Positions 34,402 through 42,237 of a DNA stretch of 64,000 nucleotides are shown here, one piece after another. The stretch's first letter is position 1, and the number at the start of each line of letters is the position of its first letter. Source of the DNA: Limosilactobacillus pontis. Its GTDB lineage: Bacteria; Bacillota; Bacilli; Lactobacillales; Lactobacillaceae. A program made the translations under genes and the position numbers. The stretch is taken from contig NZ_PNFV01000002.1 in NCBI RefSeq assembly GCF_002940945.1, positions 1 through 64,000 on the forward strand, in the 5' to 3' direction. A model generated the notes under the pieces. The model saw only the letters and a list, made by a program, of their open reading frames with translations. It was not told the DNA's origin and ran no database searches.

Positions 34402-35208
34402 TTATAACGTTATTAGTTGACTCGGGGTTGACGGTTCAGCATCTGCCAGCTTAAAGTCATGATCGACCCCGAAGTCATGCTGTTCCATCATACTGGCAAC
34501 GGTCAGGTGAGCCAGGGAGCGCATATTGTTGTGCTGACTGCGATGACCGAGGAAGATCTCCTTGGTCCGGGGACCAATAACGTCCATCAGAGCATCGGCC
34601 CCCTCCTCATTGGAGAGGTGCCCTGTATCCCCGAGGATTCGTTGCTTGAGTGGCCAGGAATAAGGACCCATCCGCAGCATTTCCGTATCATGATTGCACT
34701 CCATCAAGTAGGCGTCGGCGTTTCTAATCGTCCCAGCTACCCGGTCTGAAACATAACCGGTATCGGTTAGGATACAAAAGGTCTTATTATCGTGGTGGAC
34801 CTGATAGAACTGTGGCTCGGCTGCATCGTGGGACACCGCGAAGCTCTCAATCTCCATGTCGCCCAGGTCGGCCACGCGATTGGGCGCCAGAATGTGCTTC
34901 TGTTCAAGAGGAATCTTACCGACCCGCTTAGCCATTGCCTGCCAGGTCCCCGCGTTAGCGTAAACGTCCATCCCGTAACGCCGGGCCAAAACGCCGACCC
35001 CATGGCTATGGTCGCTGTGCTCGTGGGTCACAAAGATCGCCTCTACCTCCTTTAATGAGCGGTCAATCTTGGTCATCAAATTCTCAATCCGTTTACCACT
35101 CAAACCAGCGTCAATCAGGATCCGGTGGTGGGCAGTCTCCAGGTAGGTCACGTTACCCGTGCTCCCGCTGGCCAGAATACTGTATCGAAAAAAGTCTCTT
35201 TCACTCAC
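34402..35208 (-). CDS. walJ: WalJ (YycJ) metallo-beta-lactamase-fold hydrolase
   Basis: Cytoplasmic MBL-fold protein encoded with the WalRK system and linked in other Firmicutes to cell-wall and DNA-repair phenotypes. The metal-binding motif HEHSDHSHG is at about 61-69, with further ligands in the later His/Asp positions (LTDTGY, LGHRSQHNN). At 268 residues it has the normal length. RBS AAGGAGC is near the ATG, 15 bases after walI. It belongs to the MBL family of nucleases rather than true beta-lactamases. Confidence 0.94.
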   Translation of the reverse strand: MSERDFFRYSILASGSTGNVTYLETAHHRILIDAGLSGKRIENLMTKIDRSLKEVEAIFVTHEHSDHSHGVGVLARRYGMDVYANAGTWQAMAKRVGKIPLEQKHILAPNRVADLGDMEIESFAVSHDAAEPQFYQVHHDNKTFCILTDTGYVSDRVAGTIRNADAYLMECNHDTEMLRMGPYSWPLKQRILGDTGHLSNEEGADALMDVIGPRTKEIFLGHRSQHNNMRSLAHLTVASMMEQHDFGVDHDFKLADAEPSTPSQLITL

Positions 35209-35223
35209 TTCAGAATCCGCTCC

Positions 35224-36063
35224 TTATTTTCCTAATGAACTTGTGTTAACGCTACCGGGTGTACTCCGCATAATCGTACTGTTGAAGGCATTGACCCGCA
35301 GCTGCTGAACCGTATCGTCATTCTTAGTCCGCACCTCAATAATCCAGGTTGGTACGTAGACCGCCTGGTTGTGGCTGCTGGTATTGAGAAGCTTAGTGTA
35401 GGCTAGTTCTGCCCAACGAACCTGGGAGTTGTTCGGGATCAGATTATGCTTATACAACCAGGTGACCGCATGCTGCTGACTGATCGTATTAGCCTTAGGT
35501 CGCAGGATTTTTGCCCCCTCCAGATAGGTTTGGGTGTAGCCGAGCACCTCATGATCATTATTGACCCGGAATCGGATCTGGCCGTCTGGAGACTTCAGTG
35601 TCCGACCGGCCAGCCGCTGGGTATAGACCACCGTGTGTTGGTCAGATAGCTGGGCGTCATACTGGTAGTGACTGCCCAAGGCGATCGAGTGGTCATCGCG
35701 GACCAAACGATCCAACCGCTTTTCCGGGTGCTTCGGGTTGACCTTGACTCCAGTCTCAAGGTCGCTGGCGAGCTCGTCAGAACTGAAGTGGTAGTTCTGG
35801 TCACGCAGCCTGTTAGCCTGCTGATTCAGCTCTCCATTCTCTCCAGACCGGGTCCCGGCGATGTAGTAGCCACTCTGGGCGTGCCTGGATAGGGGAATAC
35901 AGGTGATCTCATCAGCCCGCATCTCCTTTAAGATAACCTCCTGACGGTTGGGAGCGCTGCTCGAGATCGTAAAGCGGTTTTGCAAAAAGAGGCTCCCGGC
36001 AACAACCAGGTCGAAGAGAAGAAAGGCAAATAGGAAGATCCACTGGATTCGTTTGAAATTCAT
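35224..36063 (-). CDS. walI: WalI (YycI) regulator of WalK
   Basis: Bitopic membrane protein that, with WalH, contacts the WalK transmembrane region and modulates kinase activity. It has one N-terminal transmembrane helix (residues about 7-27, IFLFAFLLFDLVVAG) and an extracellular YycI domain of about 250 residues. AGGAGGGG precedes the ATG. It is tightly placed after walH (14 bases). Sequence outside the helix is poorly conserved in this family, so the call rests on topology, length and position. Confidence 0.93.
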   Translation of the reverse strand: MNFKRIQWIFLFAFLLFDLVVAGSLFLQNRFTISSSAPNRQEVILKEMRADEITCIPLSRHAQSGYYIAGTRSGENGELNQQANRLRDQNYHFSSDELASDLETGVKVNPKHPEKRLDRLVRDDHSIALGSHYQYDAQLSDQHTVVYTQRLAGRTLKSPDGQIRFRVNNDHEVLGYTQTYLEGAKILRPKANTISQQHAVTWLYKHNLIPNNSQVRWAELAYTKLLNTSSHNQAVYVPTWIIEVRTKNDDTVQQLRVNAFNSTIMRSTPGSVNTSSLGK

Positions 36064-36077
36064 CTTTATTCCCCTCC

Positions 36078-37376
36078 TTACTTCAACAGCTCCGTGTAAT
36101 CAACCCAGTGGTGATGATACTTCACGAAGTAGGTTGGGACCATCTTGACTACCTTGTCGGACGACTGGTCACCCTTCCAAAGATAGCCAACTCGCAGATC
36201 GGTAATATCTTTAAAGTGGTTACTGGTATGCAAATCATTTAAGACGCTGGTAGTCGATGGCAGCTTGACGGTTTGCTTGCCACTAAGCGGGAGTGGTACC
36301 TGAACCGTGTAGAGACTCATCCAGTAGCGATCAATCCCGCTCTGACTCGCCTGAAGTTTAGCACCACCATAGCCGTTCGTGTTAATAATCGGAAAGCCCT
36401 CAACATAAGTCCGATAGATGAAGGTCCGGTTGTGATCCTTACTCTGGTCGAAGCGAATATTATCCAGTGGCATTCCCGTCTTCACCAGGACATTGTAGAA
36501 ATGAGCATAGAGTTGGTCAGTCGCCACTACGTTGGAATGGCCAATGTCATTCTCATAGTCAATTGTGCCGGTAGCGTGATCATAAACCAGGCGTCGGTTA
36601 GTACCGTCCGTGTAGACCGTTTTATCACCATCTTCATGAGAGGTAACACTAGTGTGACGGTTGGTACTCAGCAAGTTGGTGCTGAGGTTATTGATCCGCT
36701 GATCACTGACCCGATATGCTAATTTTGGCAGGTTAAAAGAGTGTGGGTATACCATCATGGCATGCCCTTTGATGATCTTATGGTCAACCGGAATCGGCTG
36801 GACGTTCCGACCAGCCTTAGGCAGCTTAGTGATGTCACCTCTATTGACCCGAACGCGGTAGACCGCGTAGTGATAATCGCGTAATAGATAAATTTCGTGG
36901 GGTCCGTCGAGCGGGATCACAATGTGGTTAATCCCCTTGACTCGATTAGTGTCAATCGACTGGTTAAAGGTCTCGTTGAACACCTCGCTCGTGACGTTAT
37001 CCGGGTAACTCAGCATCAAGGAGTGGCGATTACGCAAGTAGCTTAGGTAGACGTCGCTATTATTGGTCTTAACCTCGCTGGTCCGCCCTAGCTTCCAGTC
37101 GCGCAGGTTTTGCCGTACATCATTAACCAAGTCCGCCCGCTGGCTATAGAGCAGATTCTGTTGACCACCCTTGCTAGTCCGCACAATGGTCGTTGGCAGG
37201 TAGAGGTCACCCATCGACTGGGTCGTGAACTGACGCGATGAACTGGTGCTATTCTCCCGGCGGGGCCGCTCGTACTGGAAAGGGTTAGTCCAGATGATCC
37301 CTGATAGGAGAAAACTGAACAGAACCACCAGGGTCAGGGCAATCGTCAGCCAATTACTTTTCAGCTTCTTGATCAT
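36078..37376 (-). CDS. walH: WalH (YycH) regulator of WalK
   Basis: Second membrane accessory of WalK: one transmembrane helix near the N-terminus (about 8-28) and a large extracytoplasmic YycH domain, 432 residues in all. The ATG at 37376 lies inside the 3' end of walK, and GGAGG encoded within walK lies 9 bases upstream, so translation is coupled and the genes overlap by 23 bases. An ATG three codons earlier is possible but has no better RBS. Confidence 0.93.
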   Translation of the reverse strand: MIKKLKSNWLTIALTLVVLFSFLLSGIIWTNPFQYERPRRENSTSSSRQFTTQSMGDLYLPTTIVRTSKGGQQNLLYSQRADLVNDVRQNLRDWKLGRTSEVKTNNSDVYLSYLRNRHSLMLSYPDNVTSEVFNETFNQSIDTNRVKGINHIVIPLDGPHEIYLLRDYHYAVYRVRVNRGDITKLPKAGRNVQPIPVDHKIIKGHAMMVYPHSFNLPKLAYRVSDQRINNLSTNLLSTNRHTSVTSHEDGDKTVYTDGTNRRLVYDHATGTIDYENDIGHSNVVATDQLYAHFYNVLVKTGMPLDNIRFDQSKDHNRTFIYRTYVEGFPIINTNGYGGAKLQASQSGIDRYWMSLYTVQVPLPLSGKQTVKLPSTTSVLNDLHTSNHFKDITDLRVGYLWKGDQSSDKVVKMVPTYFVKYHHHWVDYTELLK

Positions 37377-39225
37377 CCCAGTCATCCTCCTCTTCATATG
37401 GTACGTATGGCAATGAGATGTAGAAGGTTGATCCGTGCCCCTCTACACTGTCGACCCAGATCTGACCACCCAACATATTGACGACCTCTTTGGAAATGGC
37501 TAAGCCCAGGCCAGTTCCCCCTTGCTTCCGGCTCCGGGCCTTATCAACCCGGAAGAAACGGTCAAATATTCGACCAAGGTCCTTACGAGGAATTCCTAAT
37601 CCCTGGTCAGAAATACTCATGATAACGTGGTTATGAGTCTCCAACAGACGAACCGTGATAATCCCTCCATCTGGCGAGTACTTGATCGCGTTGTTCACGA
37701 TATTGTCGATTACCTGGGTGAACTTATCGGTGTCAATCTCCACCCAGAGGTCCTTCTTAGTAAAGTGGCGCTCAATTTTATACTTCTTTTTACTAGTGTC
37801 AGCTTCCTCATTCTTAATGATCATGTCAAATCGGTTCAGGATATAGTTAAGCAGTTCCTTGATATTGACGTATTCTAGATTAAGCTTGGTCGTCCCAGCA
37901 TCCATCCGCGATAGGCTCAATAGGTCGTTGATCATCCGAATCATCCGGTCGGTTTCTCCCTGGATAACGTTCAGGAACTTCGGTGCAACCTCCTTATCCT
38001 GCCAAGCCCCGTCGCTTAAGGCCTCAACATAGCTGTGGACACTGGTCAGCGGTGTTCGCAGTTCATGGGAGACGTTGGAGACAAACTGCTTGCGCTCCCG
38101 CTCCTCCTTCTGCTGACTCGTCACGTCATGAAGGACGCAGACAAGACCACTGACGAAGCCGGATTCACGCTGGATCGGCGAGAAGTAGGCATTTAGGATC
38201 AGATTATTGCCATCGTTAGACATATCGATGATCATCTCCCGCTGGTCAGCATTGACAAGCTGGCGAACTGTGTAGTCATGGCGGATGTCGAGGACATCAA
38301 TGATTGACTTACCAATCAGATCGTCCTCGTGGTCTACCCCCAGCAACTGAAGGGCCATGTTGTTGACGATTGTCACATTACCCCGCCGGTCAGTCGCCAG
38401 CACCCCGTCGGACATATGGGAGAGAACACTGTCCAAACGCCGCCGTTCCGAATCTGTTGACGCCTGGGCCTCCTCCACCCGGACGGACAGGTTATTGACC
38501 GCTCCAGCCAGCTGGCCGAGCTCGTCGTTGCCCATGACCCGGACCTGGCCCGAGAAGTCTCCTCGGGCAATCCGCAATGTCTGTTTGCGCATCTCCTCGA
38601 TTGGCCGGGTTATTTCCTGGGAAATAAGGACCGCCAGGAACAGACCGATCCCAATCGTGATTAGGGCCGCTGAGAAGTAAATTAGGGTAATGCTATTAAT
38701 ATTGGCATAAACCGACTCTAGGCTGGCTCGCAGGTAGACCGCCCCGATGACATTATTGTTGCTATTGTCCACCAGAGGAATTACGTTGACATAGTAGCGG
38801 TTATGGTTCCCGTTATCGTAGACATTTTCCGAGTGCGACCGGTTGTTCAGCAAAGTCGCCTTCACTACTTGGTCAGTGGTCTTCTGGCCAACGGTACTCC
38901 GGTTATCAGAATCGCTGGTGCCCCGGATAACCCCCTTGTTGTCGATCACCCGAATTTCCGAGATATTATTATTGTTGACTTCGGACAGGATCTGACGAAT
39001 CTGTTGATTAGCTTGTTTGGTGTTGGATCGGGCCAACTGCTCACTCAAGGAGTTATCGACATAGGACGGCAATTCAATCGACTGTTTAAAGGTATTAAGG
39101 TTTTGATGCTCCAATTGACGCACAAAAACCGCCCCGACACATTCTAGCGTTAGCATCAGCATCAGCGCAAATACGAGGGCGATTTTAAACCGAATCGACT
39201 GGTAAAATTTTAACTTGCTGTTCAC
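37354..39225 (-). CDS. walK: Sensor histidine kinase WalK (VicK/YycG)
   Basis: Membrane kinase that monitors cell-wall synthesis and phosphorylates WalR. Order of parts: transmembrane helix about 14-34, extracellular Cache-like domain to about 180, second helix about 182-203, HAMP to 255, PAS about 265-370, then HisKA with the phosphoacceptor His388 in FVSNVSHELRTPL. The HATPase domain shows NAIKYSPDGG, DQGLGIP and GGTGLGLAIS. The 623-residue length is normal. The start is GTG at 39225 with GAGGAT before it. It ends in an acidic tail (YEEEDDWDDQEAEK) that contains the walH RBS. Confidence 0.97.
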   Translation of the reverse strand: MNSKLKFYQSIRFKIALVFALMLMLTLECVGAVFVRQLEHQNLNTFKQSIELPSYVDNSLSEQLARSNTKQANQQIRQILSEVNNNNISEIRVIDNKGVIRGTSDSDNRSTVGQKTTDQVVKATLLNNRSHSENVYDNGNHNRYYVNVIPLVDNSNNNVIGAVYLRASLESVYANINSITLIYFSAALITIGIGLFLAVLISQEITRPIEEMRKQTLRIARGDFSGQVRVMGNDELGQLAGAVNNLSVRVEEAQASTDSERRRLDSVLSHMSDGVLATDRRGNVTIVNNMALQLLGVDHEDDLIGKSIIDVLDIRHDYTVRQLVNADQREMIIDMSNDGNNLILNAYFSPIQRESGFVSGLVCVLHDVTSQQKEERERKQFVSNVSHELRTPLTSVHSYVEALSDGAWQDKEVAPKFLNVIQGETDRMIRMINDLLSLSRMDAGTTKLNLEYVNIKELLNYILNRFDMIIKNEEADTSKKKYKIERHFTKKDLWVEIDTDKFTQVIDNIVNNAIKYSPDGGIITVRLLETHNHVIMSISDQGLGIPRKDLGRIFDRFFRVDKARSRKQGGTGLGLAISKEVVNMLGGQIWVDSVEGHGSTFYISLPYVPYEEEDDWDDQEAEK

Positions 39226-39238
39226 AACTGTTCATCCT

Positions 39239-39946
39239 CTAATTTTGATCAGGATTTGCTAAATAGTAACCGACTCCCCGACGTGTGATCAGCCATTGCG
39301 GGTGACTCGGGTTGTCTTCGATCTTTTCCCGCAAGCGCCGCACCGTCACATCGACGGTCCGAACGTCGCCGAAGTAGTCATACCCCCAAACGGTCTGTAG
39401 AAGATGCTCCCGATTGATGACCTGACCAATGTGTTGAGCCAGGTAGTGAAGCAACTCGAACTCCCGATGAGTCAGGTTGATATTCTCACCCCGTTTGGTG
39501 ACTGTGTAGGCCTCGGGATGAATCGTCAGATCACCGACTTTGATATCGGTATTCTTCTCCTCCTCGGCAGGAGCCTTCAAGGTTGCCTGTCGCCGTAGAT
39601 TAGCCTTGACCCGGGCTACCAGTTCCCGGTTAGAGAATGGCTTGGTAACGTAATCATCTGCTCCCAGCTCAAGTCCCAAGACCTTGTCGAGTTCAGAATC
39701 TTTAGCCGTCACCATGATGATCGGCATCGTGTGCTTGGCTCGGACCCGCTTAGCTACCTCCAGACCGTCAATCTTCGGCAGCATCAGATCAAGGATAATC
39801 AGATCTGGATTTTCACTTTCGACCTTCTCCAGAGCCTCCTCACCATCGTAGGCAGTTACGACCTCGTAGCCTTCTTTTTCAAGATTGAACTTGATGATAT
39901 CTGAAATTGGTTTCTCGTCGTCAACGACTAGTATCTTCTTTGCCAT
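39239..39946 (-). CDS. walR: Response regulator WalR (VicR/YycF)
   Basis: OmpR/PhoB-type regulator of autolysins and wall metabolism, generally essential. The receiver carries the full acid pocket D9/D10, phosphoacceptor D53 (LIILDLMLP), T80 and K102. The C-terminal winged helix has the transactivation loop and [20 protein letters not shown]. Length 235 residues. It is the first gene of walRKHIJ, with GAGGGG before the ATG and a TATAAT about 60 bases upstream. Confidence 0.98.
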   Translation of the reverse strand: MAKKILVVDDEKPISDIIKFNLEKEGYEVVTAYDGEEALEKVESENPDLIILDLMLPKIDGLEVAKRVRAKHTMPIIMVTAKDSELDKVLGLELGADDYVTKPFSNRELVARVKANLRRQATLKAPAEEEKNTDIKVGDLTIHPEAYTVTKRGENINLTHREFELLHYLAQHIGQVINREHLLQTVWGYDYFGDVRTVDVTVRRLREKIEDNPSHPQWLITRRGVGYYLANPDQN

Positions 39947-40005
39947 TTCAAAATCCCCTCCATGGGTGATTAGTAATTTAACCTAAACTTAATAACCGTG
40001 CCCCC

Positions 40006-40011
40006 ATTATA
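40006..40011 (-). promoter_or_regulatory. walR promoter (-10)
   Basis: TATAAT on the minus strand, preceded by TGTGC; the -35 at the normal distance is weak (ATGATA). The start of transcription would lie near 40000, giving a 5' leader of about 50 bases. Confidence 0.6.
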
Positions 40012-40050
40012 GCACAGCTAAGCTTCTTATCATTTTTTGGTAAGTTTTTG

Positions 40051-40079
40051 TTGACAGTGGTAGTAAACGGTGGTAATTT
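40051..40079 (+). promoter_or_regulatory. Promoter of the first tRNA-Lys
   Basis: TTGACA (40051-40056) and TAATTT (40074-40079) are separated by exactly 17 bases; transcription would begin about 20 bases before the tRNA. Confidence 0.8.
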
Positions 40080-40105
40080 AATTAAGTACCTTGTTAAGAG
40101 GTAAT

Positions 40106-40178
40106 GGGCAGTTAGCTCAGCTGGCAGAGCAACGGACTCTTAATCCGTGGGTCCAGGGTTCGATCCCCTGACTGCCCA
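40106..40178 (+). tRNA. tRNA-Lys (anticodon CTT)
   Basis: A 73-base cloverleaf: acceptor GGGCAGT/ACTGCCC with discriminator A, D arm GCTC/GAGC, anticodon stem ACGGA/TCCGT enclosing CTCTTAA (anticodon CTT, reading AAG), and T arm CAGGG-TTCGATC-CCCTG. The 3' CCA is not encoded. It has its own promoter and terminator, so it is not part of a tRNA array. Confidence 0.97.
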
Positions 40179-40190
40179 TCAGAGGTTTAC

Positions 40191-40226
40191 AGAGATTGAG
40201 ATTTTTCTCAGTCTCTTTTTATTTTT
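40191..40226 (+). terminator. Terminator of the first tRNA-Lys
   Basis: AGAGATTGAG pairs with CTCAGTCTCT (one G-T pair), followed by TTTTTATTTTTT. Confidence 0.85.
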
Positions 40227-40302
40227 TAAAAGTTAATTTTACAAAGCTGGACCACCTCCACCGATTATATTTGTTCAAAATAAAATAAATTTAAAAAAGT
40301 CC

Positions 40303-40331
40303 TTGCAAAAATTAGTAAAGATTGATAATAT
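40303..40331 (+). promoter_or_regulatory. Promoter of the second tRNA-Lys
   Basis: TTGCAA (40303-40308) and TAATAT (40326-40331) are spaced by 17 bases in an AT-rich context, 24 bases before the tRNA. Confidence 0.78.
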
Positions 40332-40354
40332 AATAGTCGTTGTCAATATGACAT

Positions 40355-40427
40355 GGGCAGTTAGCTCAGCTGGCAGAGCAACGGACTCTTAATCCGTGGG
40401 TCCAGGGTTCGATCCCCTGACTGCCCA
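40355..40427 (+). tRNA. tRNA-Lys (anticodon CTT), second identical copy
   Basis: It is identical over all 73 bases to the copy at 40106-40178, including one extra upstream base pair of context. The flanking promoter and terminator sequences are unrelated to those of the first copy. This argues for an old duplication or for gene conversion of the tRNA body. Confidence 0.97.
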
Positions 40428-40432
40428 TTACT

Positions 40433-40460
40433 AAGCACTCGTTTCGACGGGTGCTTTTTT
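40433..40460 (+). terminator. Terminator of the second tRNA-Lys
   Basis: AAGCACTCG (40433-40441) pairs with CGGGTGCTT (40448-40456), followed by TTTTTT. Confidence 0.88.
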
Positions 40461-40471
40461 ATATCTTAAGG

Positions 40472-40511
40472 GAGCCGCTAGTGTTCGAACCTTACCGAAC
40501 ACTAGCGGCTC
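40472..40511 (-). terminator. Long hairpin after the PhoP-like regulator gene
   Basis: GAGCCGCTAGTGTTCG (40472-40487) is an exact inverted copy of 40496-40511, a 16-bp stem with an 8-base loop. No T run follows on the minus strand, though the tRNA terminator beyond it supplies one. It probably acts with that hairpin as a bidirectional stop. Confidence 0.7.
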
Positions 40512-40530
40512 TTTGTGTTTATTCCGCTTA

Positions 40531-41244
40531 TTACTCCACGATTTTATATCCGAATCCCCGGACCGTTAACAGGTGGGTCGGCCGATGGGGGTCATCCTCA
40601 AGCTTATCGCGGAGGTGACTGATATGGATATCGACAATCCGAGAGGTGTTCAACATATCATACCCCCAGACACCGGTGATGAGCTGGTCCCGACTGAGCA
40701 CCTGGTCACGATGATCAACCAGATAGGAAAGGAGTTGGAACTCCTTAGGGGTCAAGTCGATGTGGACGCCATTCTTAGTTACGGTGTAGTTCTGCCGATC
40801 AATCTGCCACCGGCCGATAGTTGTAAGCTGCCTTGTCGACTGCCTGCTCGGTGCCACGGTTGGCTTGAATTGAATATGCTGATAAAGTCCCAGCCGTTGC
40901 TCCAACTGAGAACGCAGGACCGCAACGGTAAACGGAAAGGCAACGATGTCATCGACCTGAGCCTGATATAGTTTTTGCTGGATTCGGTCCGTCAAGTTTG
41001 GCACAAAAACGGTGATTGGCCCAAAGACCTGGTGGCGGATCAGAGTCATCGTAGCAATCGTGGTGTCCAGGTTTGTTGCGGAAAGCTCCCACCAAACCCC
41101 GGCTGGCTGCTGCTTTTCAAGGGCCACTACCAGTCCGGTCGGCGTAGTGACTTGTTCAAATGACCAGTGGGCCTGCTTACCAAGCTGGCATAACTGATAT
41201 CGCAAGTCAGGGTCCTGCCCCATCAGCAAGAAGTGGTTCATCAT
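40531..41244 (-). CDS. Atypical PhoP/OmpR-family response regulator, probable phosphate regulator
   Basis: A 237-residue protein with a normal PhoB-type winged helix at the C-terminus (LTPKEFQLLSYLVDHRDQVLSRDQLI and GYDMLNTSRIVDIHISHLRDKL). Its receiver is degenerate. Aligned with WalR, phosphoacceptor D53 is E53 (GVWWELSAT), the acid pocket DD is QD, the signalling Thr is Val, and the Lys of TKPF is Phe (AFPF). It cannot be phosphorylated in the usual way. GGAGG lies 5 bases before the ATG. It is divergent from pstSCAB-phoU across a promoter with Pho-type repeats, and no histidine kinase gene adjoins it. The role in phosphate control is inferred from context. Confidence 0.85.
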   Translation of the reverse strand: MMNHFLLMGQDPDLRYQLCQLGKQAHWSFEQVTTPTGLVVALEKQQPAGVWWELSATNLDTTIATMTLIRHQVFGPITVFVPNLTDRIQQKLYQAQVDDIVAFPFTVAVLRSQLEQRLGLYQHIQFKPTVAPSRQSTRQLTTIGRWQIDRQNYTVTKNGVHIDLTPKEFQLLSYLVDHRDQVLSRDQLITGVWGYDMLNTSRIVDIHISHLRDKLEDDPHRPTHLLTVRGFGYKIVE

Positions 41245-41258
41245 ATGTTCCTCCAAGG

Positions 41259-41312
41259 TTTACACAACTTTTACAATAAGCAGATTAAATATTTACATCA
41301 CCTTGATATGAT
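41259..41312 (+). promoter_or_regulatory. Pho-box repeats and pstS promoter
   Basis: TTTACA occurs at 41259-41264, 41270-41275 and 41292-41297: intervals of 11 and 22 bp, i.e. the same helical face, as in PhoP/PhoB boxes. A -10 TATGAT at 41307-41312 lies 9 bases after the last repeat, so the repeats take the place of a -35. TATGAT and ATCATA (41321-41326) also form an inverted repeat around the start point. The region is only about 120 bases wide and must serve the divergent regulator gene too. Confidence 0.78.
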
Positions 41313-41363
41313 CTATTTGTATCATACAAAACTAACGAAAACAACAACCAGGGAGTTGCAGAG

Positions 41364-42233
41364 ATGAAAAGAATTATCACAATCGTAATTTTGGCGATAA
41401 TTATTAGCGGGCTCGGATTCGGCTGGACCGCTGCCAGAAAACAGCCACCGTTGGCCAAGGTAACAGTGGTTGGCTCAACTGCTCTCCAACCACTGACGGA
41501 AGCTGTCACCAAGGAATATCGTACTGTCAATCCCCAAACGAGCATCACCGTCCAGGGCGGCGGCTCAGGCACTGGTTTGAGCCAAGTGCAGGCTGGCGCT
41601 GTTAACATCGGTGCATCAGACATCTTCGCTGAGCAAAAGGACGGTATCAACGCCCGGCGGCTTCGCGATCACATCGTCGCAGTCTCTGGTATTGTTCCAA
41701 TTGTCAACCGCCAGTTGGGTATCAAGGATCTCTCTATGAGCCAACTCCGCAAGATCTACACTGGCGAGATCACCAACTGGTGTCAGGTCGGAGGACCAAA
41801 TCTCCCCATCACAGTTATTAACCGGTCTGCCGGCAGTGGTACCCGAGTGGCATTTGAGCAGGTCGTCTTGAAGGACCAGCAGCCTATCAATGCTCAAGAA
41901 CAAGATTCCAACGGGACGGTCAAGGAGATCGTCGCCAGTACCCCCGGTGCAATCTCCTATATCGCTACCGCCTACCTAAACGGACAGGTTCAACCACTAA
42001 CAATTGACGGAATAAATGCCTCCGCTGCCAACATCACGACTAACCGCTGGCCCCTGTGGTCCTACGAGCATATGTACACCCGCCAAGCACCGAGTCGGGC
42101 GACCCAGGAATTCATTGACTTCATGCAGAGCAAGCGCGTGCAACAAACCCTCGTAGAAAAAGCCCACTACATCAATATCCACGACATGCAAGTGCAACGA
42201 ACTGCTGATGGAATAATTCGGTTAAAGGAGTAA
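41364..42233 (+). CDS. pstS: Phosphate ABC transporter substrate-binding protein PstS
   Basis: It captures phosphate outside the cell for PstCAB. Residues 4-22 are a hydrophobic N-terminus, but there is no lipobox Cys. The protein therefore seems held by an uncleaved N-terminal helix or secreted, rather than lipid-anchored. The mature domain starts VTVVGSTALQPL and contains the phosphate-binding stretches GGGSGTGLSQV, GASDIF and RSAGSGTRVAFEQ, all typical of PstS. Length 289 residues. It is first of pstS-pstC-pstA-pstB-phoU, with GGGAG before the ATG. Confidence 0.96.
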   Translation: MKRIITIVILAIIISGLGFGWTAARKQPPLAKVTVVGSTALQPLTEAVTKEYRTVNPQTSITVQGGGSGTGLSQVQAGAVNIGASDIFAEQKDGINARRLRDHIVAVSGIVPIVNRQLGIKDLSMSQLRKIYTGEITNWCQVGGPNLPITVINRSAGSGTRVAFEQVVLKDQQPINAQEQDSNGTVKEIVASTPGAISYIATAYLNGQVQPLTIDGINASAANITTNRWPLWSYEHMYTRQAPSRATQEFIDFMQSKRVQQTLVEKAHYINIHDMQVQRTADGIIRLKE

Positions 42234-42237
42234 GCAC

